From Arachnopeziza araneosa (Eukaryota; Ascomycota; Leotiomycetes; Helotiales; Arachnopezizaceae): a stretch of DNA of 64,000 nucleotides. The notes under the pieces are model-generated. The model was given only the letters and a program-made list of their open reading frames with translations. It did no database searches and was not told the DNA's origin. Shown here one piece after another: positions 12,091 to 23,461 of the stretch; the stretch's first letter is position 1; every line of letters starts with the position of its first letter. Where the stretch lies: positions 67,343 through 131,342 of the forward strand of contig QYAI01000091.1 of the NCBI GenBank assembly GCA_003988855.1. The letters are read 5' to 3'. Position numbers and translations under genes: made by a program.

Positions 12091-13692
12091 ATGTCTCACT
12101 ATCAGATTTATATCTTGGCCATCCTATTTCTGGCTCAAGGTATTGCTGGCCTCAGCGAAACATTCAATGGAAAAACCTGCCTTGCCAATGTCACTCGCAT
12201 CTTAACCAACAATACCACCTTAGTCTCACTTAATCCAGCCCTCTTTTTCCCAGAGTCAACTGCAAAGAATCCTCTACTCACATTGCAAGGCTGCAACGCA
12301 TTTTGTGGTCCAAAATGGGGTCCTTATCCAGACGATGGCCCACGCTTATTTGAGTGGATCGTTCCTGGCATTCTTTTGATAACGAATATGCACTTCGTAG
12401 CCATTGGAAAGAGACGGTATCTCATGATCGCACATCTACTAGGCGATCCCATAAACACCCTATGGCGAATGTTATTGTTGATCGAAGACTGGGTTGATAG
12501 CTCTCGAAAGGCCCAAGAGTTTGTCCAAGACCAAGAGAAGCGTTCAAACAGCGTCGCAAAGCGGTACAATGTTGAGCCAAAGAACATCGCAGTGGTCATT
12601 TCAGCCGCGGCGAGACTCGTCGAATCCCTCGATGTGCAGAAGTTCTCCAGACAATTGTTCTACAAACTGGACACTAGATATGTGTCTGACATTGAATTCA
12701 AACCCCGCTACGACATGCTCCGGGAAACGGCTCTCGCTCTCAGGGAGCTAAGACTGCATGACACACGTCGAACTACGCTCTCCATATTATTATATATCTT
12801 CCAAGTCGTAGCGGTTTTTGTGGCTGCGGTTGGCGGATCATCCAATCCTTCTGGCGCAAAAGTGGCACCTGCGATGATGCTTGTCTGGCTTTTGCCACTT
12901 GTCTTGCTGAGCAATGCTATTGGCGACTATGGCTGCTGGGAACACTCTCAAAAGACACTATTCAAATTCTTGGACAGTGTCAATATCAATATCCAAGAAT
13001 CAGTCATCACCGATAGGAAGAATAGCTCGGGTATCTCACCGAACGTCATCTCGACTCCGTTTTTTAGCGAGCTTTCATGTTCTGGCGTGTCCATCCACTC
13101 TTCTTCAAGCAACGCTCGCAAGGTTGTTCTGGCCTTTATTGCCGCACTGCCAATTAGTTTAGCATGCGCCACTGCCTTCTCCGTCGACTACACAGCACCT
13201 ACATGGTTTAGCTGCCGCGGTACACTAATCATAAGCTCTTGGGCAGTATGGCTCCTCAGCTCGGCTGCGACAGGACTTATGCGCATTCACCTTAGCAGAC
13301 ATCAGTGGTTCTTCATCTGGCTTAAGGACATGCTTGTGGCCGTACCCATCATAACCCTCATCCTGCTTTCCAGCTCCGGCTACTTCAACAGTTGCTTCTG
13401 TGTCAGCGGAGCCATCGTTCGCGGCAGCCGCGCGATGGTTATCCTCAATCCTGCCCGCTTTTATCCTCTCAACAATCACATCATCTATCCCGTCACCGTC
13501 TCAGTTGGTCTCGTTCTCCAGATGCTGGTCCCTCTGCTCGTGCGCTGGGTTCAACTGGAAGGCTTCATCACGATGTGGTGGAGTGAATCAGAGGAAACTC
13601 CTACAGTGTTGTTGAGAAGCTTCTCGATATCGACGCTAGGGAAGGCTGATATCCGGGTGGCTGAGGTAGAGGTCGGAGAACTTAGTGATTGA
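12091..13692 (+). CDS. multispan membrane protein, unknown function
   Basis: Single exon, 533 aa. The frame opens at a TTG at 12061, but the ATG at 12091 has a good context (accATG) and gives a clean signal peptide (MSHYQIYILAILFLAQGIAG). After it comes a Cys-containing lumenal part (CLANVTRILTNNTT ... GCNAFCGPKWGPYPDDGPR), then a first membrane span (FEWIVPGILLITNMHFVAIG), a charged loop of about 130 residues, and about six more spans between residues 230 and 500, including LSILLYIFQVVAVFVAAVGG and VMILNPARFYPLNNHIIYPV. The 'NPALFFP' and 'NPARFYP' phrases at the two ends are similar and suggest an internal duplication. This looks like one of the large uncharacterised membrane-protein families of filamentous ascomycetes. 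No transporter or enzyme motif is recognised. Confidence 0.8.
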   Translation: MSHYQIYILAILFLAQGIAGLSETFNGKTCLANVTRILTNNTTLVSLNPALFFPESTAKNPLLTLQGCNAFCGPKWGPYPDDGPRLFEWIVPGILLITNMHFVAIGKRRYLMIAHLLGDPINTLWRMLLLIEDWVDSSRKAQEFVQDQEKRSNSVAKRYNVEPKNIAVVISAAARLVESLDVQKFSRQLFYKLDTRYVSDIEFKPRYDMLRETALALRELRLHDTRRTTLSILLYIFQVVAVFVAAVGGSSNPSGAKVAPAMMLVWLLPLVLLSNAIGDYGCWEHSQKTLFKFLDSVNINIQESVITDRKNSSGISPNVISTPFFSELSCSGVSIHSSSSNARKVVLAFIAALPISLACATAFSVDYTAPTWFSCRGTLIISSWAVWLLSSAATGLMRIHLSRHQWFFIWLKDMLVAVPIITLILLSSSGYFNSCFCVSGAIVRGSRAMVILNPARFYPLNNHIIYPVTVSVGLVLQMLVPLLVRWVQLEGFITMWWSESEETPTVLLRSFSISTLGKADIRVAEVEVGELSD

Positions 13693-16600
13693 GCGCTTAT
13701 GAATGAGCGAAGAAGCTGGAGAGGAGAGTAAAAGAAATTTATGATTGAATGAAAGCTCCTTGTAGTTTAAAGGCTGGACCACTTAGATTTAATATTCAGT
13801 GTATTTCTCAACAGCGCTGCCTAGCTATACAAGCGCCTTGGTAGATTAACCGTAGTTGAGCAACTTTAAGCCAATATTTTACTTACTTAAAGTAATAATA
13901 GACGCATCTGAACGATACAGATGCGTAGTCACTGGATTAAGCAGGTCTCATCACCATTCCGCCTCTCGCCCCCTCTTCGAATCGACAACATTTAAGCAAA
14001 TTTATTATAGTGTTTTTATATCTCAGCGAGAAAGGTAATAAATTACAAGTATATATGAAAACTGTTTGGTCAATTGTCAGGTAAACTTACTATTTACAGT
14101 TCGTCTCTTTAGATATTCCCTTCCATGCTGGGTCTTTGACATGCGGTAAGAAAACTATCGACTATGGTAGCAAGCTACTAAATCACCTGCCTGCCCATTA
14201 ACGGAGATTGCACTTATATTCTACTGAAGATCTTAGTACCTAGTACAAAGCGTGTGGCTAAACTGTTATGGAATGCTCTCTGTACGTCGCGTAACGTGAG
14301 TTGGTCATACTATGGATATAAACTACCTATTATCCAAAAAGGTCAACATATTTCCATTGCATTTTGATATGATGATTTGGTTGGAATTAATTGTTACCAG
14401 GCACACCAGTTTGCCACGATATACAGACACAAGACTTCGATATAAGCTAGAGGATCCCATGATTATTTTAAAAACTATTATCTCCCGCTTCATGCAGAGA
14501 AACTGGAAATTTGAGGGGGAGCCGTGACCTTAGAGCCATCTTGTACGAAGGGTAATAGATAATATTGTACTACTGCTTTTGGGCAGAACTTTCTGCTACT
14601 GAGCGATCCTTTAGCTCTATTACAAGTATTCTCACTGCACAAGGGGATGAGACACTATTTATCTCTTGGTCTTCTCACAACAGAAGCTTAGATCCGCGTG
14701 AATTCCTTACACGTGATTTAGCTATAAATACTGATTTGGAGAATAGATTTTGATGATATCGCTGATTGGAACACAAGGTAGGGTTATCCAGACGCATTTC
14801 GATGGGAATAAGTTACACGTGGGATATTCGAGGTTGTACGAGTTTAAGGAATATGACAAGGAGACAGTGGATTTGTTTATAAGGTGGTTGATGAATGAGC
14901 CAGTTGGTGATACGGCTATTGTAGAAATGGAGGAGGAGGCGGGCTCCGGTTTGAGGCTTATATCTTTCGAAGGGAAGACAATTCAGGACTGAAGATTCCC
15001 ATGGATGAGAATATTTTCAATCTAATAGATGAAACATCGATCCTGTTTTATTTATGTCTATCATGAAGAAAGCGACGGGTCTGGCACTTTGAAAGAAAAA
15101 GTATAGCTATTTTTGACTCTCAAGTATTACCCTAGGTTGCTTGTTGGTGAATAAGTAGTTTCAACTTACGGATTAAGGCCAACAGAAGAAAATGTTATTA
15201 AACAATGTCTAACTTGCAAAAGAAGCTGTCTATGAAAGTAATTTAGAGTCTCAATAACAACCGAGTGTTATATATCTCTCAAGTAAAATAGAATATCTGC
15301 TTGAGAGACTAAGTTGCACTTTTCCACTAGGTTTTCTTTAATTTTTTTTTTTTTTTTTAGAAAGGGCCAGAGAGGAATTTGGGGGATTGGTAGGAGGACG
15401 CAAGAAAGGTGGAAGCGGCTTGAGGTTTATCATATATTTTGGCGATCCTGCTTCTCCTTCATCGCACCCTGGATTCTTAAATGGTGAAAGGTTAGAGGAA
15501 TTTAATCCTAACTAGCTTTCTGTTGTTTAAGCCTCAAGGACGACAATAGTACGGGATAGAGTAATTGTTATTGTCTCAGTAATAGTAATGACATTGGTAA
15601 CACATTGATTCACCCTTATATTTGAAAAACAACTGAAAATGTTATCAAGTGTGAAATGCTAGTCTAGAGTTTGATGTCTTTAAAGACTAGAGAGATGTGA
15701 CTTGGCTGGAGCTAGTGCCAAAGGAGGCTATCTATCAGAACAGTAGAAGAGTGATTATCAGCCACTTTAGGTATGGATTCGATTTAGCCGTCATATTTGC
15801 GAGTATATCAAATTATCACTACTCATGTCAGTTACATTTTCCACCTGAAAGAAACAGAGAAACAAAACCCTCCTCTCAATTCCTCTCCATCTTCGGCCTT
15901 GCTCAGTTTCATCCAAGCATCCTCCCACTTCTGAATTCCCTGCACAACACTCTTGGGGGCCCGAGCACACGAGAATCCCAGGAGGAGGAGCTCGTTCCGA
16001 TCTTGCTGTTGTAGATAGGTTTGGAGACTGCTTGGGCCACGGTGGATCTGGTCTCGTGCTGTCGTTGTGAGGGGTGTGGAACCTCGCCTTTTACGTGGAG
16101 ATCTGGGTTAGATAGTGCAGATTTGGCAAGGTGGGGTGGTTTCGTGGACGCACAGATGAGAGTTTGATTTTTGCTGAGACATGTTGAGTGGCAATTTGGT
16201 TCTGAGACGGAGATTACGGGTTACAGATCTTGGAGCTGAATTTCTAGGACTGGGGTAACAAAAGAGTTAAAGGAGACTTCAACTGCAAATGCTGGTTGAA
16301 TCTAACCAAGAACTTGCTGAGAAACTTGGCCATTGAGCCAGCAAATTATTCTTATAAATCTAGCATTGAAACTTCTTGCACTTTGTGGTGCAAAAACTGT
16401 CAAGTGCAAAAAGTTCTCGGCTCGCATCTCGCTTGCTTCGTTTATTTAAAAGGGGGGATCTACTTTTCAAGTAAGCAAGCAAAAGACAATAAAGCCATTT
16501 ATTTTATTAGGATGTCAACCCAGGAATACGTACTTTAAATTGGTTACAGATTTCTTGGAAAGGGACTTTTATTAAAATAGCTAGAAATGATTCTCAACTC

Positions 16601-16876
16601 TTTCTCAGTCTTGTTGCCTAAGATATAAGACATAACTATTCAAGGCATCAACATCTATCTTGGACATTTTGCATTTGCAGGGGTACACCACACAGCCTTC
16701 CCACCTTTAAGGATGTTCGACGTCGACGATGGATTTAGTATGGCGAGCTGCGACTCTGTTTACGATCAGAAAGTCGACAATTTCTCTCAAATTGGTCACC
16801 ACTATCCGCAACCACCTGAGCCCCCTGATTGAATCGCGAAGTAGCACGACTATGACGTAGGGTTACAATAGGAGTG
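13693..16876. other. AT-rich intergenic region with a T17 run
   Basis: 3.2 kb, AT-rich. It contains a T17 homopolymer at 15342-15358 and one possible gene remnant at 14753-14992 (listed separately). Otherwise no coding frame, RNA gene or repeat is recognised. Confidence 0.5.
14753..14992 (+). pseudogene. possible BTB/POZ-type fragment
   Basis: A 79-aa frame starting at an ATG. The part YSRLYEFKEYDKETVDLFIR followed by WLMNEP resembles the second half of fungal BTB/POZ domains, where a phrase like 'EDDPETFELFVQWLY' is usual. The expected N-terminal part (VGEEEFxVHKxLLC) is not found upstream, and the C-terminal extension is short. It may be the remnant of a BTB gene or a chance frame. Confidence 0.3.
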
Positions 16877-19800
16877 ATGAGCTCCTCAATTGAATCCCAA
16901 TCTACGTTTAGTTTGTCAATTTTCAGTCAACAAGAGTCATATCTAAGCGCAGATACGCAATGGACGTCTGGGAGTCTAGAGAAGCTTGACAAAGGACTAG
17001 AGGGATTTCGCAGCAATGGCCAACAGACGAACACAAAGAAGCGGATGGGTCGTCCAGAAATAGTTTGGGCACCCGCGACGCTACGAAAGTTGACCAGATT
17101 GTATCTTCTGACGGAGCTGGAAGTCGAAGAAATCATAGATATTCTTCGCACAGCGGAGTTTCAACCTAGGTCAGTGCACACCAGGATCCTAAATGAAGGA
17201 TATTTTACTGATTCAAACAGCAAGCGCCATGTCCAAGAAAAACTCAAGCTGCTCCTGCAACCACAGCCAAATACAATTCGAGCTAGAGGAGATACAAAGG
17301 CTCTGCGCAAAGTGTTCCTTGGCTGCAGAAACCTTCAGAATAATCGTCGCATGAGAAAGCAAAGACACAGACGCGAAGCTGAAACGAAGTGCTCAGAAGA
17401 GGAAAATAGTTCTATTGAAAAAACAATTGGAAACGGACCAGGATATGGGTTCTTCAAGGAAACTTTGGCAGCAGATGATTTCTATTACGCCCTTAATCTT
17501 CCGCCTGCCGAAGTTAATATACTCGATGACGAAGAGAGTTTATTGGGCGATTTTCGCTCTTTCTTTCCCGAAGAACAGAATAGATGCGATCTTGCTCTTA
17601 CCTCGATTCCGAAATTAGATCTGCCGGTAACTGAATGGATCGGCGCAGATTGGCACATTGCAGACTTCGGTATCCAACCAACATTCCCTGAGACAGCGGT
17701 GGACGTTCACTCTTTTAATGACACTAATACATCAAGCATCTATGACCTGGATGACTGTTTCCCCGATATTGAATTTGGTGCAGAGTTTGGGTCTAGCTCA
17801 ATCATGCCTTTACTAAGAGATGATCCGAGTTTGGGAATTGAGATGCAAGAGACTCCTCTTGTGTCACTACATTTCGAACAAACAACCACCCCACCCCATC
17901 ATTCTCCAACTGTCGATCCTACACATATGCAGAGAAATATTGAGTCCGGAAGCGCAGTAAACTATGCTAGAACGCTTCATTGTAACGATACCAAGTCTTC
18001 AAGCGGCAAAATCGCCTACTCCTGGGATAATTGGGATAATCGCTTATATTCTCGGAATCCTCGCTGCGCCGACAACACCGCCTTTCCCTCCGTAAACACG
18101 TATTGCGATTCCTTCAGGACGGAATCGAACCAAAAAGTCGATGCCATTGTTTCATCCGTTCGGGAAATAGTTCCACCCTTAACAAATTCCGAACGTCCGC
18201 TCAGGACTGAATTTTGTTCTCTCAAAGAGTCGTTGACGGAAAGTCAGATGGCCAATTCGGGTAATAAGCGTCGAGTAGGGTCCAAGTATTCTCAGCCGAG
18301 CTCAAGTTTGAGCGCAGTGCTGAGTAAGATGTCTCTGAGCTCTGCATCCTCTCTATCGGATTCACACCAACCTTCACCGTCTTGTAATGACTTGAAAGCT
18401 CCATGTTTAGGTGATGTGCCTTCGATATCATTACCAGGCTCTTTCCCAAAATACTGCAGGCAACATCTCACACAGAATCTGCTGCGCCGCTGTAACCATT
18501 GGTATGGCCCACAGATGTGTCAAGCGGAGCCTGATATCAGAGATGGTACGAGCTATCGATGTCTACGTGATGACGTTCTTCGTAGAATCATCAACCGCAC
18601 GGTCCGAGCATCTGACATCCATGAGATTGATACATTTGGGAATTCCACGCTACACATCGCAACTACACTAATTGCTCCGCCTAACTACCTACTATCACTT
18701 GTCCAATTGGGCGCTAAGGTCAACAGCGTAAACAATGCTGGACAAACTTTTCTGCATCTGATTGAACCGGAAGTTCTCGTTTATCGAGACGACTTCTGCG
18801 AATTGCTCGAGCTGTTGAAATCCCGAGGGTTCAATTTTGCTCAGCATGACCATCTCGGCCAGAGCCCTTTGCATTTGCTGATACGCCCTTCCATTCCTTC
18901 TGATATTTTGCGCAAAATTATTACCACGTTATTTTCACTCTCAATTCATAGTGAGTTTTCGACTGCTCGAGATTGCTTTGGCGTCACTGTTATGGGACAA
19001 ATAAATCTTCAACAAAATGACGAATCTACTGGAATTGATTTAGACCAGGCTATCTTATCCCTTGCTTGTGAGACAACAAGGCCGATCATTGACCCAAAGA
19101 GTCTTCAAGCACCAAGCAGCGGAGAGGCTCAAACTGTACCGGAGGCAAGAGCAGAACACTTCACTCGTAACTACGAAAATCATCCCTTAATTACGACCGT
19201 TGAAGATCTTGTAGAGTACGAACAGCATGTCGAATACTGGAGGACAATACTCGCCACGAAAGATTCACCTTGGTTCGAAGATTCAAACGGAAAGAATGGC
19301 CTCCACTGTCTAGCTGAGGCGAACCTCGTTTCAACTAAGATGCCTCTTCCCAGCCAATTTCTTCAACAGCTTCACTCGCTTGAAGTCAGTAGAAACGACG
19401 CTGTAGGCACGCGAGAAGCTTATATTCTTCTTCTATTGAGCGCTGGCTGTGATCCGAATAATTATGATAAAAATGGCAACACTGTTATCATGGCATTTGT
19501 GATTCATGAACGCGAAGCTGAGACGGAAGAATCAACCACCGAGATTTTGAACATGCTCTTCAACGCTGGGGCCGATATCAACCGCCGAGACCGTCAAGGG
19601 CAAACGGCACTCCACCTAGCAGTCAAACTCGGCCGCCGCGCTGCCACCAAAGCTCTTTTAGTGGCCGGTGCAAACATCCACGCCCGCACCAGCAGCGGTC
19701 TTGGCGTCGTTGCACTAGGACAAAAATGCTCCTCAGAATGCAAACAGAATGGAACTACTTATTCTCAAATCTTGCTGTGCATGTCTCTTGCAGCGAATTT

Positions 19801-19951
19801 TGGAGCCGTTTCTCAGCCCTCGATCCTTGATGAATGGGGTTCTCCAGAATGGAGAATTCCTGGCCGCGCTCGGAAAGAGCCAAAGGGGTTCAAGTTGGTC
19901 AAGAATTTTGTCCTGAGGAGAGGCAAGAAGCGAAGGCGTTTGGATTGCTGA
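16877..19951 (+). CDS. ankyrin-repeat protein with helical N-terminal domain
   Basis: Single exon, 1024 aa, from the ATG at 16877 (MSSSIESQSTFSLS); the frame is also open one codon upstream at a GTG. Residues about 55-130 form a compact helical block (GRPEIVWAPATLRKLTRLYL ... VEEIIDILRT ... SVHTRILNEGYF) that looks like a helix-turn-helix-type DNA-binding module; this is inference. A basic segment follows (RMRKQRHRREAETK). The middle third is acidic and Ser/Thr-rich, hence probably disordered or activating. Ankyrin repeats are visible at about 575-680 (FGNSTLHIATTLIAPPNYLL, AGQTFLHLIE, LGQSPLHLLI) and 860-970 (DKNGNTVIMAFV, RQGQTALHLAVKLGRRAATK). A C-terminal basic tail ends in RRGKKRRRLDC, a plausible nuclear signal. 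I infer a nuclear regulator; no named homologue is claimed. Confidence 0.85.
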   Translation: MSSSIESQSTFSLSIFSQQESYLSADTQWTSGSLEKLDKGLEGFRSNGQQTNTKKRMGRPEIVWAPATLRKLTRLYLLTELEVEEIIDILRTAEFQPRSVHTRILNEGYFTDSNSKRHVQEKLKLLLQPQPNTIRARGDTKALRKVFLGCRNLQNNRRMRKQRHRREAETKCSEEENSSIEKTIGNGPGYGFFKETLAADDFYYALNLPPAEVNILDDEESLLGDFRSFFPEEQNRCDLALTSIPKLDLPVTEWIGADWHIADFGIQPTFPETAVDVHSFNDTNTSSIYDLDDCFPDIEFGAEFGSSSIMPLLRDDPSLGIEMQETPLVSLHFEQTTTPPHHSPTVDPTHMQRNIESGSAVNYARTLHCNDTKSSSGKIAYSWDNWDNRLYSRNPRCADNTAFPSVNTYCDSFRTESNQKVDAIVSSVREIVPPLTNSERPLRTEFCSLKESLTESQMANSGNKRRVGSKYSQPSSSLSAVLSKMSLSSASSLSDSHQPSPSCNDLKAPCLGDVPSISLPGSFPKYCRQHLTQNLLRRCNHWYGPQMCQAEPDIRDGTSYRCLRDDVLRRIINRTVRASDIHEIDTFGNSTLHIATTLIAPPNYLLSLVQLGAKVNSVNNAGQTFLHLIEPEVLVYRDDFCELLELLKSRGFNFAQHDHLGQSPLHLLIRPSIPSDILRKIITTLFSLSIHSEFSTARDCFGVTVMGQINLQQNDESTGIDLDQAILSLACETTRPIIDPKSLQAPSSGEAQTVPEARAEHFTRNYENHPLITTVEDLVEYEQHVEYWRTILATKDSPWFEDSNGKNGLHCLAEANLVSTKMPLPSQFLQQLHSLEVSRNDAVGTREAYILLLLSAGCDPNNYDKNGNTVIMAFVIHEREAETEESTTEILNMLFNAGADINRRDRQGQTALHLAVKLGRRAATKALLVAGANIHARTSSGLGVVALGQKCSSECKQNGTTYSQILLCMSLAANFGAVSQPSILDEWGSPEWRIPGRARKEPKGFKLVKNFVLRRGKKRRRLDC

Positions 19952-19960
19952 GATGGGAGC

Positions 19961-20039
19961 GAAGCTGAGCAGAGCTGAGCAGAGCTGAGCAGAGCTGAGC
20001 AGAGCTGAGCAGAGCTGAGCAGTGCTGAGCAGAGCTGAG
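19961..20039. repeat. 10-bp minisatellite (agagctgagc)n
   Basis: About eight head-to-tail copies of agagctgagc, nearly perfect (one copy has agtgctgagc). It begins 10 bases after the stop codon of the ankyrin gene, so it lies in that gene's 3' UTR or terminator. The 10-bp period is not a multiple of three and it is not coding in the gene's frame. Confidence 0.95.
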
Positions 20040-20144
20040 GTGGGAATGTTGTAGGTACAAGGGGTTGTGAATCGAGGTGCCAAGGCTTGTAAATAGAATT
20101 TCTAACTCCAATTGCAATTTTAAAGGTATTGATTGAGTGATTTC

Positions 20145-20185
20145 ATATATATGTATGTATGTATATATAGATATATATATATATC
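20145..20185. repeat. TA/TATG microsatellite
   Basis: Imperfect run of tatg and ta units (tatatatgtatgtatgtata, then gatatatatatatat). A simple-sequence tract in the gap between the ankyrin gene and the next gene. Confidence 0.9.
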
Positions 20186-20816
20186 TTGGCCGTGGTTTAA
20201 GACGATGAATCGTATAGCAAGTAGATGGGTACAAGTGTACGCGTGGCTGGACAACGCACCGGAAGGATGCCGCAGGGTCCGTGCGGAATGATTGGAGATA
20301 CTGTACGTTGTAGCACGCCCTCCTTGCTACTGCAGCCCAGAGTGGGGTCATCATGACCCAACTACCTACCATATCTCATAGCTTTCGAGCGTGCTGTTGA
20401 AGAGATCAATGATTCTCAGTTGAAAAGAAACCTCAACCGACTGCCCATCGTGAGTTGTCTCCCTCTTCCCATTTCATCTCACCTTGATCCGAAGGTTGGT
20501 CGTGGGCAAACCTCCCGAGCTTCTCCGCAGTCGCCCTGCTGTGCCCAAATCGTGGCTGTGACTGTCGTTCGAGCTGTACGTAAGTAAGCTTCAGATGAGT
20601 CTGACGCATCCTTCGAGACCGGAATACGAGTGCAATAACCAGAGGTGAGGAAGCTTCACTTTTCTTTGACCTTCATCCGCTCGAGGCAGACTCACTTCCT
20701 CTCCATTTCTGTATACCGAAAGGTACTCGGCCAGGCTGTCCATTCTTGACCATTCGAGGACGTATCAGCTGGAGCCCTGCTCTTCGTTTTTCCTCCAATA
20801 CATCGGATTGCCCATC
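20186..20816. other. promoter region of the next gene
   Basis: 630 bases without a coding frame. The stretch from about 20450 is C/T-rich, as is common in ascomycete leaders. No individual element is assigned. Confidence 0.4.
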
Positions 20817-23461
20817 ATGACATCCTGGTCTGATTCCTTGGATGCTGTGAACTTGGGTGATGTGAGCTTCTCTGAGCAATCTTCCGGCAGTGAGATCGGC
20901 TTCCATGATTTCTCTGCAAGTAGCCACTCCCAGCAGCTAGGAGGCCAAACTGCCGGGCTGGGAGGCTATCCGTTCGATTCTTGTGTCTGGGACAACCTTT
21001 CGAGAGATTCGTTAGGCAGCGAGCCGTTATCCACTAGACTGGTATTGAGGCGGACGCCGAGTTCTTCAGCCCTTGAATATCTCAGGAACTATGCTTCTTC
21101 TTCATCGTCGTCATGGGTCTCATCCCCATCACCGACTGGCCCTGACCGGATCCCTGAACATTTGCTTCTCTATGCGCGTCCAGCATCATCTGCTGTTTCG
21201 CCCGTTTGGAATTCCCCAGTGCCGAGCATTGTTTCCTCTAGCAGGACGAGTAGTTTAGCTGAAATCGGCTTGGATTCAATTCTCGATCAAGCTGATGGAG
21301 CTCCGGAAAGTTCTACCACCAGTGACTCGAACTATGCGGCAGATATCCCTGTTGCTCCAGATCAAGAGTTCGATGGTGCTGTGATACCAACCAGCTTGTT
21401 GCTGTCTGACTTGCAAATACCAGGTCAGTAAATAATCTTTATAGAGCTCATGTATTCACGATCCGGTCGACTGACCTATCTTTGAATTCTTAGCCATTCC
21501 TCAACCTGAACGCCCATTTGTCGATGCGAATAACGATATTCATTCCGAAACCCATAATGAAGTTGTTGGTTTTTTACAAATCCGGCGCCCAACTCGTCAA
21601 GCAAGCCCTCATGCGAGTTCTTGGACGATAGGCACAGAAGATGGTGGGGACACTACCGTTGGTGAAAGCACACTCGCGCCATCGATGAGAGGATATACCC
21701 GCAGCATTAAAAGGAAGACACAAGACGAGAAGGAAGCTATTCAGTCAAACCTCGTGGCCCAATCGACCTCATCAAACCCTCCGTGTGGTAGCACGGCCGC
21801 TGAAACACTCGAATTGCATCGATATATTCCCCCGCATGCTCTTGCTCAATGCTCAACACTTGATGAGGAATCACGAAGCATACTACCGATAGGCTTGTAT
21901 AATGGCGGTGAGGAATGTGCGCGTGAATCGCAACCATATCGGATCTGCCCTGCGGTAGACTGTGTTACCATCTCTCCCGAATCATTGGGTCTGATGTTTT
22001 ATCCCTGTACGAGTCCTACCCCTTGTATGATGTCAGCAGCTCTAATTCCACGTAGCTTTCGTATTCTGCCACCTTTATCGCAATTCCCTCTCCGATCTCA
22101 CTACCAAGCTCATCACTTCTGGTGACCTCCGTTTTCAAATTGAGCATGATATTAAGTACTCACTTGGCTTTGGACCAGCCCTGGATCTCAAAGTATGCAC
22201 CTTTACACCTCAAGACGAGGAATTTCTCAAGAGCTACCAGAAACAACAAGGCTCAGAAGAACTCTTTGCCGAAAAGTCCCTTCCACTCATGGTGAATCTT
22301 TTTAGCATTGAAGAATGTGCTAATGATCTTAATGTCTGGCTTGAGCAAACCATTGATTCTAAAACTCGACTTCGAGAATACGTAGAGTTGATGGATCGCC
22401 GACACAAGGGTGATCTTTTTGTTCAAATATTAAGACGTCTGGTTGCATGGCGTTCCAGTCCCAATCACCAAGTGAGTTTTTTATTCTATTGTCCTTTGTT
22501 CCCATAGATATTTGGTGTTTATATACCAGTTTGTTCGCTCTATGCTAACATTTAACCGCTAGCTTTTTCGTACCGCTCTCAAGCTGCTGATGACATCAAC
22601 TCTTTTGAGCTTCGTACAAAGAGTCACGTTCATGCCTGAAGCTCTCTCACAATATCTTTCGCCGCAACGTCCTTCTCCTAATAATCCCCCACTCTCCACC
22701 GCTGCACCGAAAGTATTGACCCGACAGATCAAAGTGAGCATCCACCAATTGCAACATGATCTGTTACGAGGTCTTTGGAGTTATTTCGCCTACCCCTTAC
22801 CCCTTGCTGCAGAAGTTAAAGTTGCCGTTGCATTTGTCATTGCATCTATGCTAGATTGGGGTCGGAATGCTGTCCAAAGTTTTGCTAGATATGCGAAGAC
22901 CATCAATTCGACGGTTGTGGTGAAGCAACAAGATGTCACACAGTATGAGACGACCATGGAGACGCAAGTGTTTGACAAAATCTGGGCCAGTATTAGCAAC
23001 ATGGCAGGGCAGACTGAGTTAGGAGAAAGTTTGAAGGACGCAGCCTTGGATTTGGGCTATGGTGGAAAATCAGGAACTGTTGCTGGAGGTAAAAGTGTGA
23101 AAGGCAAGGGGAAGGTAACTGAGGAGTGCAAGTTTGTCTCTCTTATTTTAGGTGCTCTGGTATAGATCTCGCGGTTGCGTTGATGGATGGGTTGTGGGAT
23201 ACTTGTAGATGGCCAGGAGTATTTGAGACGGATATGCTTTCTCTCAGGCGGGTTTTCTACGGGTTTGTCGTTAATGGGTCGGAGTTCAAAAAAAAAGACG
23301 GATCAGGCATAATAGAAAAAAATATTTCTCTGCAATTCTCTCACTCTTTGCTCATTTCACAATGTATCTCCAGGCGAAGTACCACAGGCTCACGGTTAAG
23401 CACGGAGAATAATGATGGCAGTATGATCAGGCTACGAGCATTGGCCCAATGGCGGCATTGA
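20817..23461 (+). CDS. putative fungal transcription regulator, zinc-cluster-associated C-terminal type
   Basis: Five exons by splice logic: 20817-21423, 21494-22006, 22056-22471, 22563-23088, 23166-23461 (785 aa; total length divides by three). The 49-bp intron 22007-22055 joins the frames so that FVFCHLYRNSLSDLTTKLIT runs into SGDLRFQIEHDIKYSLGFGP. The N-terminal 200 residues are acidic and Ser-rich. The region around PYRICPAVDCVTISPES, then the helical RFQIEHDIKYSLGF, LDLKVCTFTPQDEEFLKSYQ and the later helices (LLRGLWSYFAYPLPLAAEVK, VALMDGLWDTCRWPGVFE) resemble the C-terminal half of a large family of fungal zinc-cluster-type proteins. A complete Cys6 cluster is not visible, so it may be lost or lie in an exon I have not resolved. 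The last intron (23089-23165) is the least certain. Role in transcription is inferred. Confidence 0.7.

Noticed and set aside
19899..20372. Minus-strand 157-aa frame with SSAQLCSAL repeats
   Set aside because: It is only the reverse reading of the 10-bp minisatellite and its flanks.
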